This document shows, one piece after another, positions 33,960 through 41,402 of a stretch of 64,000 nt of DNA. The notes under the pieces are model-generated. The model saw only the letters and a list, made by a program, of their open reading frames with translations. It did not search any database and had not been told where the DNA came from. The first letter of the stretch is position 1. Every line of letters starts with the position of its first letter. Made by a program: the position numbers and the translations under genes. The stretch is from Jeotgalibacillus sp. ET6 (GTDB lineage Bacteria > Bacillota > Bacilli > Bacillales > Jeotgalibacillaceae), in contig NZ_JARUIU010000003.1 of assembly GCF_029667115.1 (NCBI RefSeq), forward strand, positions 372,001 through 436,000, read 5' to 3'.

Positions 33960-34109
33960 CTATCTTCTTTGATTCTCTTGATCTTTCAAACGGTTTTGCT
34001 GATCAGGAACGCGGCCTTTATCCTGCTGGTCTTTAGGGGAATTTTTTGAGTCATGGATTTTTTTCTCGAATTCCCTCAAGTCTTCGTGATCATTTTTTCC
34101 TTTGCTCAT
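33960..34109 (-). CDS. Small hydrophilic protein, 49 aa
   Basis: ATG preceded by AGAGGG at seven bases, 49 codons to TAG. The product is rich in K, D, Q, N and E (MSKGKNDHEDLREF, then KDQQDKGRVPDQQNRLKDQ), without hydrophobic stretches, like many small spore or stress proteins. I do not recognise it. It is convergent with the 57-aa ORF. Confidence 0.62.
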   Translation of the reverse strand: MSKGKNDHEDLREFEKKIHDSKNSPKDQQDKGRVPDQQNRLKDQENQRR

Positions 34110-34179
34110 CATTCATCCCTCTAAAAAGTGGCTAGTTTGCTTTTCCCTTTTTAAGGAAATAAAAATATTCAGCTTGAAT

Positions 34180-35208
34180 TTATCCGGTTGATATGAGCTG
34201 CTGGTAAAGCATAGCGGCCTTTTCCCTGTCCTTCGTTCCGTGCACCAGAACTCTTCCATCCTTAAAGAACACGAGCCGATGCTTTGCCTGATGCACAAGA
34301 AGATATTCGTTTCGAATTGTATTTCCCTCTTTTTTCTGAAGCAGTGCTTCAAGCGTGTCGAGATCCCGGGCATTATTTTCAAGAGGCCGAATCTGGATCG
34401 TATCTCTGCCGCATAATACATCCAGCTGAAATTCATCTTTTTGCTGAAGAAACGGATAGGTTGGATGTACTCCACAGGATGGACAATTGTCCTTTTTCAT
34501 TTTTTCTACCCGAACGGCCTGATGGCGATAGTTCCATAGATTAAAGGTTACGAGTTCTTTTCTCAGTGCAGAAAGTTCACCTGTACATAATTTCAGGGCT
34601 TCTGTCACCTGATGAGCGGTAACCACATGAACGATTGGACTGATCACTCCATTTGTATCACATGTTGGTCCCTGCAGCGGCAGTTTTTGCAGCAGGCAGT
34701 GAAGGCAAGGGGTGTCGCCGGGCAGGATCGTATAGCTCATGCCGTAGCTTCCCACACACGCCCCGTATATCCATGGCACCTCATATTTTTGTGCAGCATC
34801 GTTGATTACAAGACGGATGTCAAATTGATCCGTGCCATCCAAAATCAGATCTATCTCTCCTTTTTCAAGCAGCTCTTCTAAATCCGGGCCTGTTACATCC
34901 ATGACATGCGCTGCCACTTCTACTTCACTGTTGATCTTTTTGAGCTTTTGCTGTGCTGCAATTGCTTTTGGCAAATGGTTTTCCGCATCTTCCTCGTGGT
35001 AGAGGAGCTGGCGGCCGAGATTGCTCCAGTCTACATAATCACGGTCGATAATCGTAAGCTTTCCGATTCCTGCCCGAACCAGCATATCCGCAGCAGAAGA
35101 CCCAAGCGCCCCGAGACCGATTAAAAGCACATGCTTGTCCCCGATTTTTCTTTGCCCTTCCACGCCAATAGGAGCAAAAAGTTCCTGACGGGAATATCTT
35201 TCGTTCAT
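34180..35208 (-). CDS. thiF: ThiF-type adenylyltransferase
   Basis: A 342-residue E1-like enzyme that adenylates the C-terminus of the sulfur carrier ThiS. Nucleotide loop [13 protein letters not shown], the catalytic Cys in GPTCDTNGV, and two CxxC zinc pairs (CLHC and CPSC). A C-terminal extension of about 90 residues beyond the zinc region resembles a reduced rhodanese-like part without an obvious active Cys. It is the last gene of the operon; the B. subtilis operon continues with thiD, absent here. Its start overlaps the thiG stop. Confidence 0.93.
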   Translation of the reverse strand: MNERYSRQELFAPIGVEGQRKIGDKHVLLIGLGALGSSAADMLVRAGIGKLTIIDRDYVDWSNLGRQLLYHEEDAENHLPKAIAAQQKLKKINSEVEVAAHVMDVTGPDLEELLEKGEIDLILDGTDQFDIRLVINDAAQKYEVPWIYGACVGSYGMSYTILPGDTPCLHCLLQKLPLQGPTCDTNGVISPIVHVVTAHQVTEALKLCTGELSALRKELVTFNLWNYRHQAVRVEKMKKDNCPSCGVHPTYPFLQQKDEFQLDVLCGRDTIQIRPLENNARDLDTLEALLQKKEGNTIRNEYLLVHQAKHRLVFFKDGRVLVHGTKDREKAAMLYQQLISTG

Positions 35209-35981
35209 GTTTGGATCATTCCTGCTTCAGGCGAGCTGGCAACGGCATAGGTTTTTTTAGCGATCCGGCCGGCTTCAAATCCCAAACGCCCCGCTTCAAT
35301 GGCTTTTTTCATTGCCAGCGCCATTTTAACAGGATCCTTTGCGCCTGAAACGGCCGTATTTAATAAAACACCGTCTGCCCCCAGTTCCATCGCGTACGCC
35401 GCATCTGACGGAGAGCCAATACCTGCATCCACAATGACCGGGACAGAGGATTGCTCAATGATCCACTGGAGATTTAATGGGTTAATGATTCCTTGCCCTG
35501 ATCCGATCGGTGAGGCGCCCGGCATGATCGCATGGCAGCCTAATTCCTCCAGGCGTCTTGCCAGCACAACGTCATCCGAGGTATAAGGTAGTACAATAAA
35601 CCCCTCATCGAGCAGCATTTCACACGCAAGCAGCGTTTCAACCGGATCCGGCAGCAGCGTTTTGGAGCATCCGATTATTTCCACTTTCACCATATCGCAC
35701 AATCCGCTTGCTTTTGCCAGACGTGCAGTCTGCACCGCTTCCTCTGCAGTACTTGCTCCTGCTGTGTTGGGAAGCAGGCTGTAGTCGCTGCGCTCCAATT
35801 CCTGCAGCAGATTCGGCTGATTTTTATCAAAGATGTCCATTTTCCGAACAGAAAACGTGAGAATATCCGCTTCCGATACTTCTACTGCTTTCTTCTGTGA
35901 TTCAAAGTCCGGGTATTTTCCTGTTCCAAGCAGTAATCGTGATCCAAATGTTTTGTCCGCTATTTTCAACATGACCGTCAT
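35205..35981 (-). CDS. thiG: Thiazole synthase
   Basis: A 258-residue TIM-barrel enzyme forming the thiazole ring from dehydroglycine, 1-deoxy-xylulose 5-phosphate and ThiS thiocarboxylate. Motifs [28 protein letters not shown], and [25 protein letters not shown] are typical. Overlaps both neighbours by four bases. Confidence 0.96.
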   Translation of the reverse strand: MTVMLKIADKTFGSRLLLGTGKYPDFESQKKAVEVSEADILTFSVRKMDIFDKNQPNLLQELERSDYSLLPNTAGASTAEEAVQTARLAKASGLCDMVKVEIIGCSKTLLPDPVETLLACEMLLDEGFIVLPYTSDDVVLARRLEELGCHAIMPGASPIGSGQGIINPLNLQWIIEQSSVPVIVDAGIGSPSDAAYAMELGADGVLLNTAVSGAKDPVKMALAMKKAIEAGRLGFEAGRIAKKTYAVASSPEAGMIQT

Positions 35982-36187
35982 CCTCCTCCTACAAATTGCA
36001 CAAGCTGAATGCTGTCGTTTTCCCCAATCGCCTGTGTTTTATGATCTTCATGATCAATCACTTCTTTATTAAGCTCTACCATCACGACCCGATCCATCAG
36101 TTCATAGTGGTGCAGCAGTTCTTCAACCACGCTGATTTTATCTGGAACGTCAACGGTCTCTCCGTTAATGATCAGTTTCATGTTCAT
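35978..36187 (-). CDS. thiS: Sulfur carrier protein ThiS
   Basis: A 69-residue beta-grasp protein ending in Gly-Gly, whose C-terminus becomes a thiocarboxylate sulfur donor for ThiG. Here the end is QFVGGG. Starts overlap with thiO (ATGA). Confidence 0.95.
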   Translation of the reverse strand: MNMKLIINGETVDVPDKISVVEELLHHYELMDRVVMVELNKEVIDHEDHKTQAIGENDSIQLVQFVGGG

Positions 36188-37314
36188 TCTCTCCCCGCAT
36201 AAGAAATTTGCCTCTCCATACTGAATGTCTGAAGCCAGTCCTCTCTTACCTTTCGCCCTTCAAGAAGATCAGCCATATACACACCGGTCCCTGCTGATAG
36301 CAAAATGCCGTTTCTGTAATGGCCGGTCGCAATCCAGACATGATCCAGCTCCCGATGTCTGCTCATATACGGCAGACCATCCGCTGTTTGAGGGCGAATG
36401 CCTGCCCACGATTTTTCAAAGCTTGCCTCCTTGAGGGCCGGAAGCAATCCTGCTGCTTTTTCCATGAGCCTCATGATCCCTTTCACTTGTACTCTTTCAT
36501 TGAAAGAATACGGTGTTTCAGTAGCGCCGATCAGCAGCCTTCCCGCTTTTTTAGGGACGATATAACACCCCTCTGTAAATAGGGTCGATTGCAGAAGCTG
36601 CTGCTTTGAAAAAACAGAAAAGCATTCTCCTTTTACAGGATACGTATTCAGCCCAATACCTGTTTTCTGTAAAAGTTCCTCACTCCAGGCTCCGCCGGCC
36701 ACAATCACATGACCGCTTTTAATTGGACCAGCAGAGGTCATGACACCCTTTACTTTTCCGTTTTCCACAATCAATGAATAAACCTGTGTATAGTCTAGAA
36801 GTTCTGCTCCATTTGAAATGGCGCCATGAACAAAAGCTGTGGATAACGCGGATGGATTCACATGGCCATCTCCAGGTATCCACAATCCCCCCATGCCGCC
36901 GGTTTGAATCGCAGGCTCACGTTCCTGTATTTCTTTTTCTTCGAGCCAAAATGACGGTTCATTTGCTTCCTGTAATTGAAATGCCCGATCCTTCAAGTCC
37001 TGCTGTTCAAGCGGGGTTCGGGCGAGCTTAATCATTCCTTTTTGAACCAGTTCAATATCGATTCCTGTACATTCCTGAAGCTCTTCTTTTAAACCGTCAA
37101 ACATCGCTTTACTGTATTGAGCAAAGGAATAAAGCGGCGAATCCAGATTCATTTCAGCCTGTGCTCCAAGCATGCCGGCAGCCGCTTTTGAAGCTTTTTG
37201 TCCGGCTTCTCCCTGATCCACAAGACAAACTTTTGCTCCCCTTTTTGAGAGTTCATAAGCGATTGAACCCCCGATTACTCCCGCACCAACGATGGTTACA
37301 TCCGGCTGTATCAA
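36184..37314 (-). CDS. thiO: Glycine oxidase
   Basis: A 376-residue FAD-dependent oxidase providing iminoglycine for the thiazole. N-terminal GAGVIGGSIAYELSKRG and the C-terminal GIRPQTADGLPYMS ... GHYRNGILLSAGTG motifs of the DAO family. The gene overlaps tenI by four bases. Confidence 0.94.
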   Translation of the reverse strand: MIQPDVTIVGAGVIGGSIAYELSKRGAKVCLVDQGEAGQKASKAAAGMLGAQAEMNLDSPLYSFAQYSKAMFDGLKEELQECTGIDIELVQKGMIKLARTPLEQQDLKDRAFQLQEANEPSFWLEEKEIQEREPAIQTGGMGGLWIPGDGHVNPSALSTAFVHGAISNGAELLDYTQVYSLIVENGKVKGVMTSAGPIKSGHVIVAGGAWSEELLQKTGIGLNTYPVKGECFSVFSKQQLLQSTLFTEGCYIVPKKAGRLLIGATETPYSFNERVQVKGIMRLMEKAAGLLPALKEASFEKSWAGIRPQTADGLPYMSRHRELDHVWIATGHYRNGILLSAGTGVYMADLLEGRKVREDWLQTFSMERQISYAGRE

Positions 37315-37913
37315 ATGAATTCCCCCTCCCGATAGGCAGCTATGGCAGCTAGTGGGTCCTGCGCATTCATGACGCCCGATTGTACTGCGATTCCGGCTGC
37401 CCCTGTCCCTTTGATAAGTGGAATGTGACGGGGCTTTATTCCGCCGATTGCGATGACGGGAGCTGAACAGCTCTCCACTGTGTGGGTCAGCGCTTGTGTC
37501 CCTTTTGGCGGAAGTCCCGGCTTTGAGTCCGTTTCAAAAATGTGGCCAAAAATCACTAGGTCTGCTCCTGAATCAGCTGCTTGACCCGCTTCTTTTTGGG
37601 AATGAACGGAAACACCTGCCCGAATAAGCGGATTCAGTTTTTTTACTTCAGCTACCGGCAGACTGTGGTAGGCAAGCTGTACGCTGAGGCCCCTTGCGAG
37701 CGCAACGTCAACACGGTCATTAATCACGATTTTATCTGCGGGAACTCCCTGTTTTAAAAGAAGATCCACCCACTCCAGCAATTGAGAAGCCGTTGCTCTT
37801 TTTTCCCGTATATGAAAGTAATCCACAGCCTTATGCACATATCCCGCAATCTCAATCCATTGGGCAGGCGGCTGTCCACCTGTGGATAAGACGTGCAGCT
37901 GTAAAGCACACAT
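37311..37913 (-). CDS. tenI: Thiazole tautomerase TenI
   Basis: A 200-residue TIM barrel related to ThiE (thiamine phosphate synthase), used to aromatise the thiazole carboxylate. The ThiE-like VINDRVDVALARGLSVQL and FGHIFETDSKPG segments and IAVQSGVM end are present. It takes the tenI place in a tenA-tenI-thiO order, so TenI rather than ThiE. AGGAGGT before ATG. Confidence 0.9.
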   Translation of the reverse strand: MCALQLHVLSTGGQPPAQWIEIAGYVHKAVDYFHIREKRATASQLLEWVDLLLKQGVPADKIVINDRVDVALARGLSVQLAYHSLPVAEVKKLNPLIRAGVSVHSQKEAGQAADSGADLVIFGHIFETDSKPGLPPKGTQALTHTVESCSAPVIAIGGIKPRHIPLIKGTGAAGIAVQSGVMNAQDPLAAIAAYREGEFI

Positions 37914-37925
37914 TCTATTTACCTC

Positions 37926-38609
37926 CTATTTCTTTAACAGATCAGGATTTGCAACCGGCCACTGCTCGAGTGTATAAGCCATTTCCCAAAAAGCGTATTC
38001 ATATTGGCTGCTGATCAGAAAATGGGTAAGCCAGCGCTGCCGGTCTTCTTCAGAAGCTTTTACTGCCAATTCATCCAAGCGCTCAATTTGCTCCTCTACC
38101 AGTTCTCTGAACCACTCTCCTCCGTATGTGGCAATCCACTGCTGGTAGATCGGTTCGTCCGGAGAACACATTTTCAGCCTTTCTCCGATTTCATAGTAGA
38201 GCCAGTAGCATGGAAGCAATCCCGCGATTACATCTCCAAGACTTCCCTGGCCTGCACGGTACATATGAGAAGCATAGGCATACGCCGTAGGAGACGGTTC
38301 AAAAGCTGCCACGTCTTCTTCTGTGATATGAAGAAGTTCAGCAAATGTCTGATGCAGGCCAAGCTCTGCTTCATAGGTGCCCTGTGCATGGATCGCGAGC
38401 CGGTTTGTGGTATGAAGATCGGTTGCTTTTACAGCTCCGAGTGCCTGCACTTTTGCAAAATGTGTTAAATAATAGGCATCCTGCATAACGTAAAAACGAA
38501 ATCGTTCAAGTGATAATGTTCCATCCCCTACCCCTTTTACAAAAGGATGATTAAAGCTTGCCTGCCAGATATGATCTGCTTTTTTGCGAATTTCCTGTGT
38601 AAATGACAT
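37926..38609 (-). CDS. tenA: Aminopyrimidine aminohydrolase TenA
   Basis: A 227-residue all-helical thiaminase II-type enzyme that salvages base-degraded thiamine by releasing hydroxymethylpyrimidine. The active Cys is in LLPCYWLYYEIG, with MQDAYYLTHFAK and the EWFRELVEEQI helix. The start MSFTQEIRKK follows GGGGGAG; the longer frame would begin inside the riboswitch. First gene of the operon under the TPP riboswitch. Confidence 0.95.
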   Translation of the reverse strand: MSFTQEIRKKADHIWQASFNHPFVKGVGDGTLSLERFRFYVMQDAYYLTHFAKVQALGAVKATDLHTTNRLAIHAQGTYEAELGLHQTFAELLHITEEDVAAFEPSPTAYAYASHMYRAGQGSLGDVIAGLLPCYWLYYEIGERLKMCSPDEPIYQQWIATYGGEWFRELVEEQIERLDELAVKASEEDRQRWLTHFLISSQYEYAFWEMAYTLEQWPVANPDLLKK

Positions 38610-38641
38610 GATTAGCTCCCCCAGATTTATAATTGAACAAC

Positions 38642-38675
38642 AAAAAGCCACTTCCTCATCAGTAGAGAAAGTGGC
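38642..38675 (-). terminator. Riboswitch-controlled terminator of the thi operon
   Basis: GCCACTTTC / GAAGTGGC hairpin then TTTTT, ahead of tenA. CCACTTTC can pair instead with GGGAAGTGG at the 3' end of the TPP aptamer, the expected antiterminator. Confidence 0.85.
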
Positions 38676-38713
38676 GGCGATTCTGGAAAATAGATGCTTC
38701 CGGATAAGAGCCT

Positions 38714-38796
38714 CCACTTCCCTACGCTAGTGCGAACTAGATCAGGTTCAAAGGGTCCGGAAAAATCCGTCTCAGCTTTTAATAGCTCCCCCAGCA
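38714..38796 (-). ncRNA. TPP riboswitch aptamer (THI element)
   Basis: The minus strand has the conserved CTGGGGGAGC ... GCTGAGA and ACCCTTTGAACCTGATC ... CTAGCGTAGGGAAGTGG blocks of the THI box, ahead of tenA. With thiamine pyrophosphate bound the downstream hairpin forms and transcription stops. Confidence 0.96.
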
Positions 38797-38832
38797 GAAT
38801 GACGATATGCAGTTATTTTGTTGCTTGCCCTT

Positions 38833-38860
38833 ATACTAACAGGTTTACTTTACATGTCAA
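38833..38860 (-). promoter_or_regulatory. thi operon promoter
   Basis: TTGACA (38855-38860) with TAGTAT 16 bases downstream on the minus strand, about 40 bases before the THI element. Confidence 0.65.
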
Positions 38861-38907
38861 ATGAAGAATATTTTGGATGTCATTATGAAAAAACAAACCA
38901 GCGGAGC

Positions 38908-39327
38908 CTAGCTGCTCATTTTTTGATTTTCTTTATACGCAATGCTCAATTCACTCCATACATCAAACTTATTGCCGCACGGGTCCCTGAAGGTAAAATT
39001 CTGTCCCGTGTGACCTCGTTCTTCTATTTCCCCAACCGGAATATGCCGGTCCTGAAAGTCTGCATGAAGCTGCTTCAATGCATCTACTCCATCCACCTCA
39101 AACGTAATCGAAAAACGTTCCCTGCCTGAGTGATCAATAAAATTTGCGGACTGGCCCGGCTTTGATTTCACCAGAAAAAAACTCTGGTCTGCAATATTCA
39201 GAATCGCTTTTTCTTCATCCTGATAGCTCAGTTCAGCTCCTAATTTCTTTACATACCAATTAGCAGATCCTTGGACATCTTTTACCGGCAAGTAAGTGGT
39301 TCCCACCCTGATTAATTGTTGATTCAT
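38908..39327 (-). CDS. VOC family protein
   Basis: A 139-residue single VOC module: TYLPVKDVQGSANWYVKKLGAEL at the start and FTFRDPCGNKFDVWSE at the end, with RFSITFEVDGVDAL between. Belongs to the glyoxalase/bleomycin resistance group; substrate unknown. AGAGGAG precedes ATG. It is one of five VOC-fold genes in this window (12789, 14933, 15493, 38908 and the two-module catE count once each). Confidence 0.84.
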   Translation of the reverse strand: MNQQLIRVGTTYLPVKDVQGSANWYVKKLGAELSYQDEEKAILNIADQSFFLVKSKPGQSANFIDHSGRERFSITFEVDGVDALKQLHADFQDRHIPVGEIEERGHTGQNFTFRDPCGNKFDVWSELSIAYKENQKMSS

Positions 39328-39437
39328 GATAAAACTCCTCTCAAATTATCGTAGTCAACCTGCATCCTATTATTAGTCAGTGTAGCCAAAGTATTTCTAT
39401 ACTAATCCTGCATTCTAGCAAAATAGAATTTTCAAGC

Positions 39438-40211
39438 CTATTTACCGTTATGACAGTCAATCATTTCTTTGAGAAAACACTGAAGCGGGCGATTGTCTTC
39501 AAGATGAAAGGCGATCCACTCTCTTTCTTTTTCTAAAAGCCGGCTGATTAACATAGCTGCTTGTGCATGCTTACTCGGTGTAATGTATGTGAAAATTCCC
39601 CTTATCTCTTCAACAAGAAGAGTTGGAAGAGACGTTTCAATCGTTTTCTGACCGAGCTGAGCACGATGCGGTGCATACTTTTGAAGAAGAACATACGACA
39701 GATGATTCATCACATTCATCAGCATGCGAACGGACCAGATATCATTTCCTCTGTCCGCAGATTTCTTATATTGAAATAAGAACCAGGCTGTATCGTGAAT
39801 ATCATTTATGAAATCTGCGTAATCCCGTTCAAGGCTTTGTGTTGATTCAAAAGAGGGCATCAGTTGAAACGGGTCGTACAGAACCCTGAAATAATCTTTT
39901 TCTGTAAACGTTTTTAAGGTGACTGTAAACAAATCAATATGTAATAAATCGTTATAGACAGCAATCATTTGCGGAGCGATGATCCATACTTCATCTAAGA
40001 GAAGAATATCGCCATATGCTTTCAAATGGCTGACCCTCCTGGATAGGAAGGCTTCCTTTTCTTCTTCCTTCACCAGAACATAAAGGTCTATATCAGAAAA
40101 CTCGTCGTGTTCCCCCCGTCCCATCGATCCCTTCAGGAAGATGGCTTGCACACTGCCGTCTTTGATTAAACTGTCACTAATTATTTCTACGGCTTGTTCC
40201 TGAATGAGCAA
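39438..40211 (-). CDS. Nucleotidyltransferase (pol-beta superfamily)
   Basis: A 257-residue protein with the nucleotidyltransferase motif LKGSMGRGEHDEFSDIDLYVLV (GS-x11-D-x-D) near residue 27 and a long helical C-terminal domain. The architecture resembles aminoglycoside nucleotidyltransferases or GrpB-neighbour proteins; no drug is implied by the sequence. TTG start with AAAGGAGA ahead. The C-terminal half has an ANT-type helical bundle. Confidence 0.82.
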   Translation of the reverse strand: MLIQEQAVEIISDSLIKDGSVQAIFLKGSMGRGEHDEFSDIDLYVLVKEEEKEAFLSRRVSHLKAYGDILLLDEVWIIAPQMIAVYNDLLHIDLFTVTLKTFTEKDYFRVLYDPFQLMPSFESTQSLERDYADFINDIHDTAWFLFQYKKSADRGNDIWSVRMLMNVMNHLSYVLLQKYAPHRAQLGQKTIETSLPTLLVEEIRGIFTYITPSKHAQAAMLISRLLEKEREWIAFHLEDNRPLQCFLKEMIDCHNGK

Positions 40212-40308
40212 GTACGAATCTCCTTTCTGTTTTTAAAAATGGCCTTTCTTTTCACTTCTGCATTTGAGCTGCTGTTTCCTCCCAATCTTTCATTATTTAC
40301 TATGTAGT

Positions 40309-40527
40309 GAGGGAGGGACAAAAGTGTCCCAGCCTCTTGACCGGTTCGCTGCACTTCAGGTGGACGCTTTCCGCAGGGACGGCGCTCAGCCTCTCCAAGG
40401 CGCTGCCCTGTTTAGTCTCAGCTTGCCGTCATATCCTGCAGGAGTCGCCACCTTCCGCTCCGCTCACCTCTTACTATTGATCATTACCGTCTCTTTTTTT
40501 AAACTTTTTGAGATTTTTCCCAACCTA
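40309..40527 (+). repeat. Interspersed repeat, full copy 7
   Basis: GAGGGACAAAAGTGTCCCAG head, GGACGCTTTCCGCAGGGAC body, GTCTCAGCTTGCCGTCATAT, CACCTTCCGCTCCGCTCACC and tail TTTTTCCCAACCTA, about 219 bases, between the nucleotidyltransferase start and the end of the hypothetical gene at 40587. It fills most of a 375-base gap. Confidence 0.88.
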
Positions 40528-40586
40528 TTTTTGTGGTTGCTAATGGCTTCTTTCACTATCGCGACCCGTTTATTAAAAACGTTAAC

Positions 40587-41144
40587 TTAATAATCAATAG
40601 AATCTGCCAGTTGAACGAGTATTTCTGGTGTTACTTCATCAGACACACCTTTATCAATACTAAGCATATATTGCCAACTACCTCTTTCGAAGACCAGCAT
40701 GTTAAAAGCAACATTCTGATCATTAACATAGATTGCGTTTTTTCCGTTTTTTAACTTCATTACTTTTGTTTTATACTTATCGACCGGAATCTTATATTCA
40801 ATCGGCCTAATCTCTATGTTGAAATGGTTGTCAGGAAATTGGTCACTTATAAATACAACCTCCAAAGTATCGTTTATCTCACCATCTAAATTACTAAACC
40901 TGCCAAAGTAATGGGTGAAGCTAATTGGTGGTATTCTTAGCGGTAACTTAATCTCTTGCTTAAAGTGTTGTTCAAAATCTTCTACTGCTGCATCTACCGA
41001 CTTGTATCCACCTTCAGTATAGATTTCCTCGAAAGGTTGTGGAGGATCGTTTGTATTTCCAGAAACTTTGTCATCACTGATTTCAAAAGTCAAGAAACCT
41101 AAAAAACCCAAAAAAAGAAGAAGAACACTTTTTTTCAAATTCAT
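40587..41144 (-). CDS. Exported hypothetical protein, about 185 aa
   Basis: Starts with a hydrophobic signal or anchor helix (NLKKSVLLLFLGFLGFLTFE) and then a soluble extracellular domain resembling DUF4367-type domains at the C-terminus (SWQYMLSIDKGVSDEVTPEI ... LADSID). Beyond that no family is certain. It may sense or bind something at the cell surface. The ATG has AAGGG only two bases ahead, so translation may be weak; a GTG precedes it. It follows the amylase gene, with a repeat copy between. Confidence 0.65.
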   Translation of the reverse strand: MNLKKSVLLLFLGFLGFLTFEISDDKVSGNTNDPPQPFEEIYTEGGYKSVDAAVEDFEQHFKQEIKLPLRIPPISFTHYFGRFSNLDGEINDTLEVVFISDQFPDNHFNIEIRPIEYKIPVDKYKTKVMKLKNGKNAIYVNDQNVAFNMLVFERGSWQYMLSIDKGVSDEVTPEILVQLADSIDY

Positions 41145-41224
41145 CACCCTTACTATTATTTAGGATTAGTTTGTCCGTTATAATTACACTAATTCATACG
41201 TGAGTAATCTGCCTCGCAGTGTTA

Positions 41225-41298
41225 CTCAATAGTAAGAGCTGAACGGAGCCGGCAAACCGATCAAAGGGCCTGAGACACTTTTGTCCCAGACCCTCTTT
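41225..41298 (-). repeat. Interspersed repeat, minus orientation, internally deleted copy 8
   Basis: On the minus strand: GGGTCTGGGACAAAAGTGTC hairpin, then GATCGGTTTGCCGGCTCCGTTCAGCTCTTACTATTGAG. Head joins straight to the right-hand CTCCGCTCACCTCTTACTATT-like end, as in copy 2. It is downstream of the amylase gene. Confidence 0.78.
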
Positions 41299-41402
41299 TT
41301 CACTTCAATTTTCGTTCCTTTATTGACAATACCGGTAGAAATGCCTTGGAAGCTGGCGACTGCATTGAATTGAGGAATACCGTTTCATTAACACCATCCA
41401 GC

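Noticed and set aside
34180-34440. Rhodanese activity in the C-terminal part of ThiF
   Set aside because: The extension has no active-site cysteine loop of the CxxGxR type, so it is not called a sulfurtransferase.
41300-41402. Possible frameshifted extension of the amylase beyond its stop
   Set aside because: A second frame is open for about 100 bases past the stop, but its residues do not resemble an amylase end, and the real frame stops exactly at the end of a complete module.
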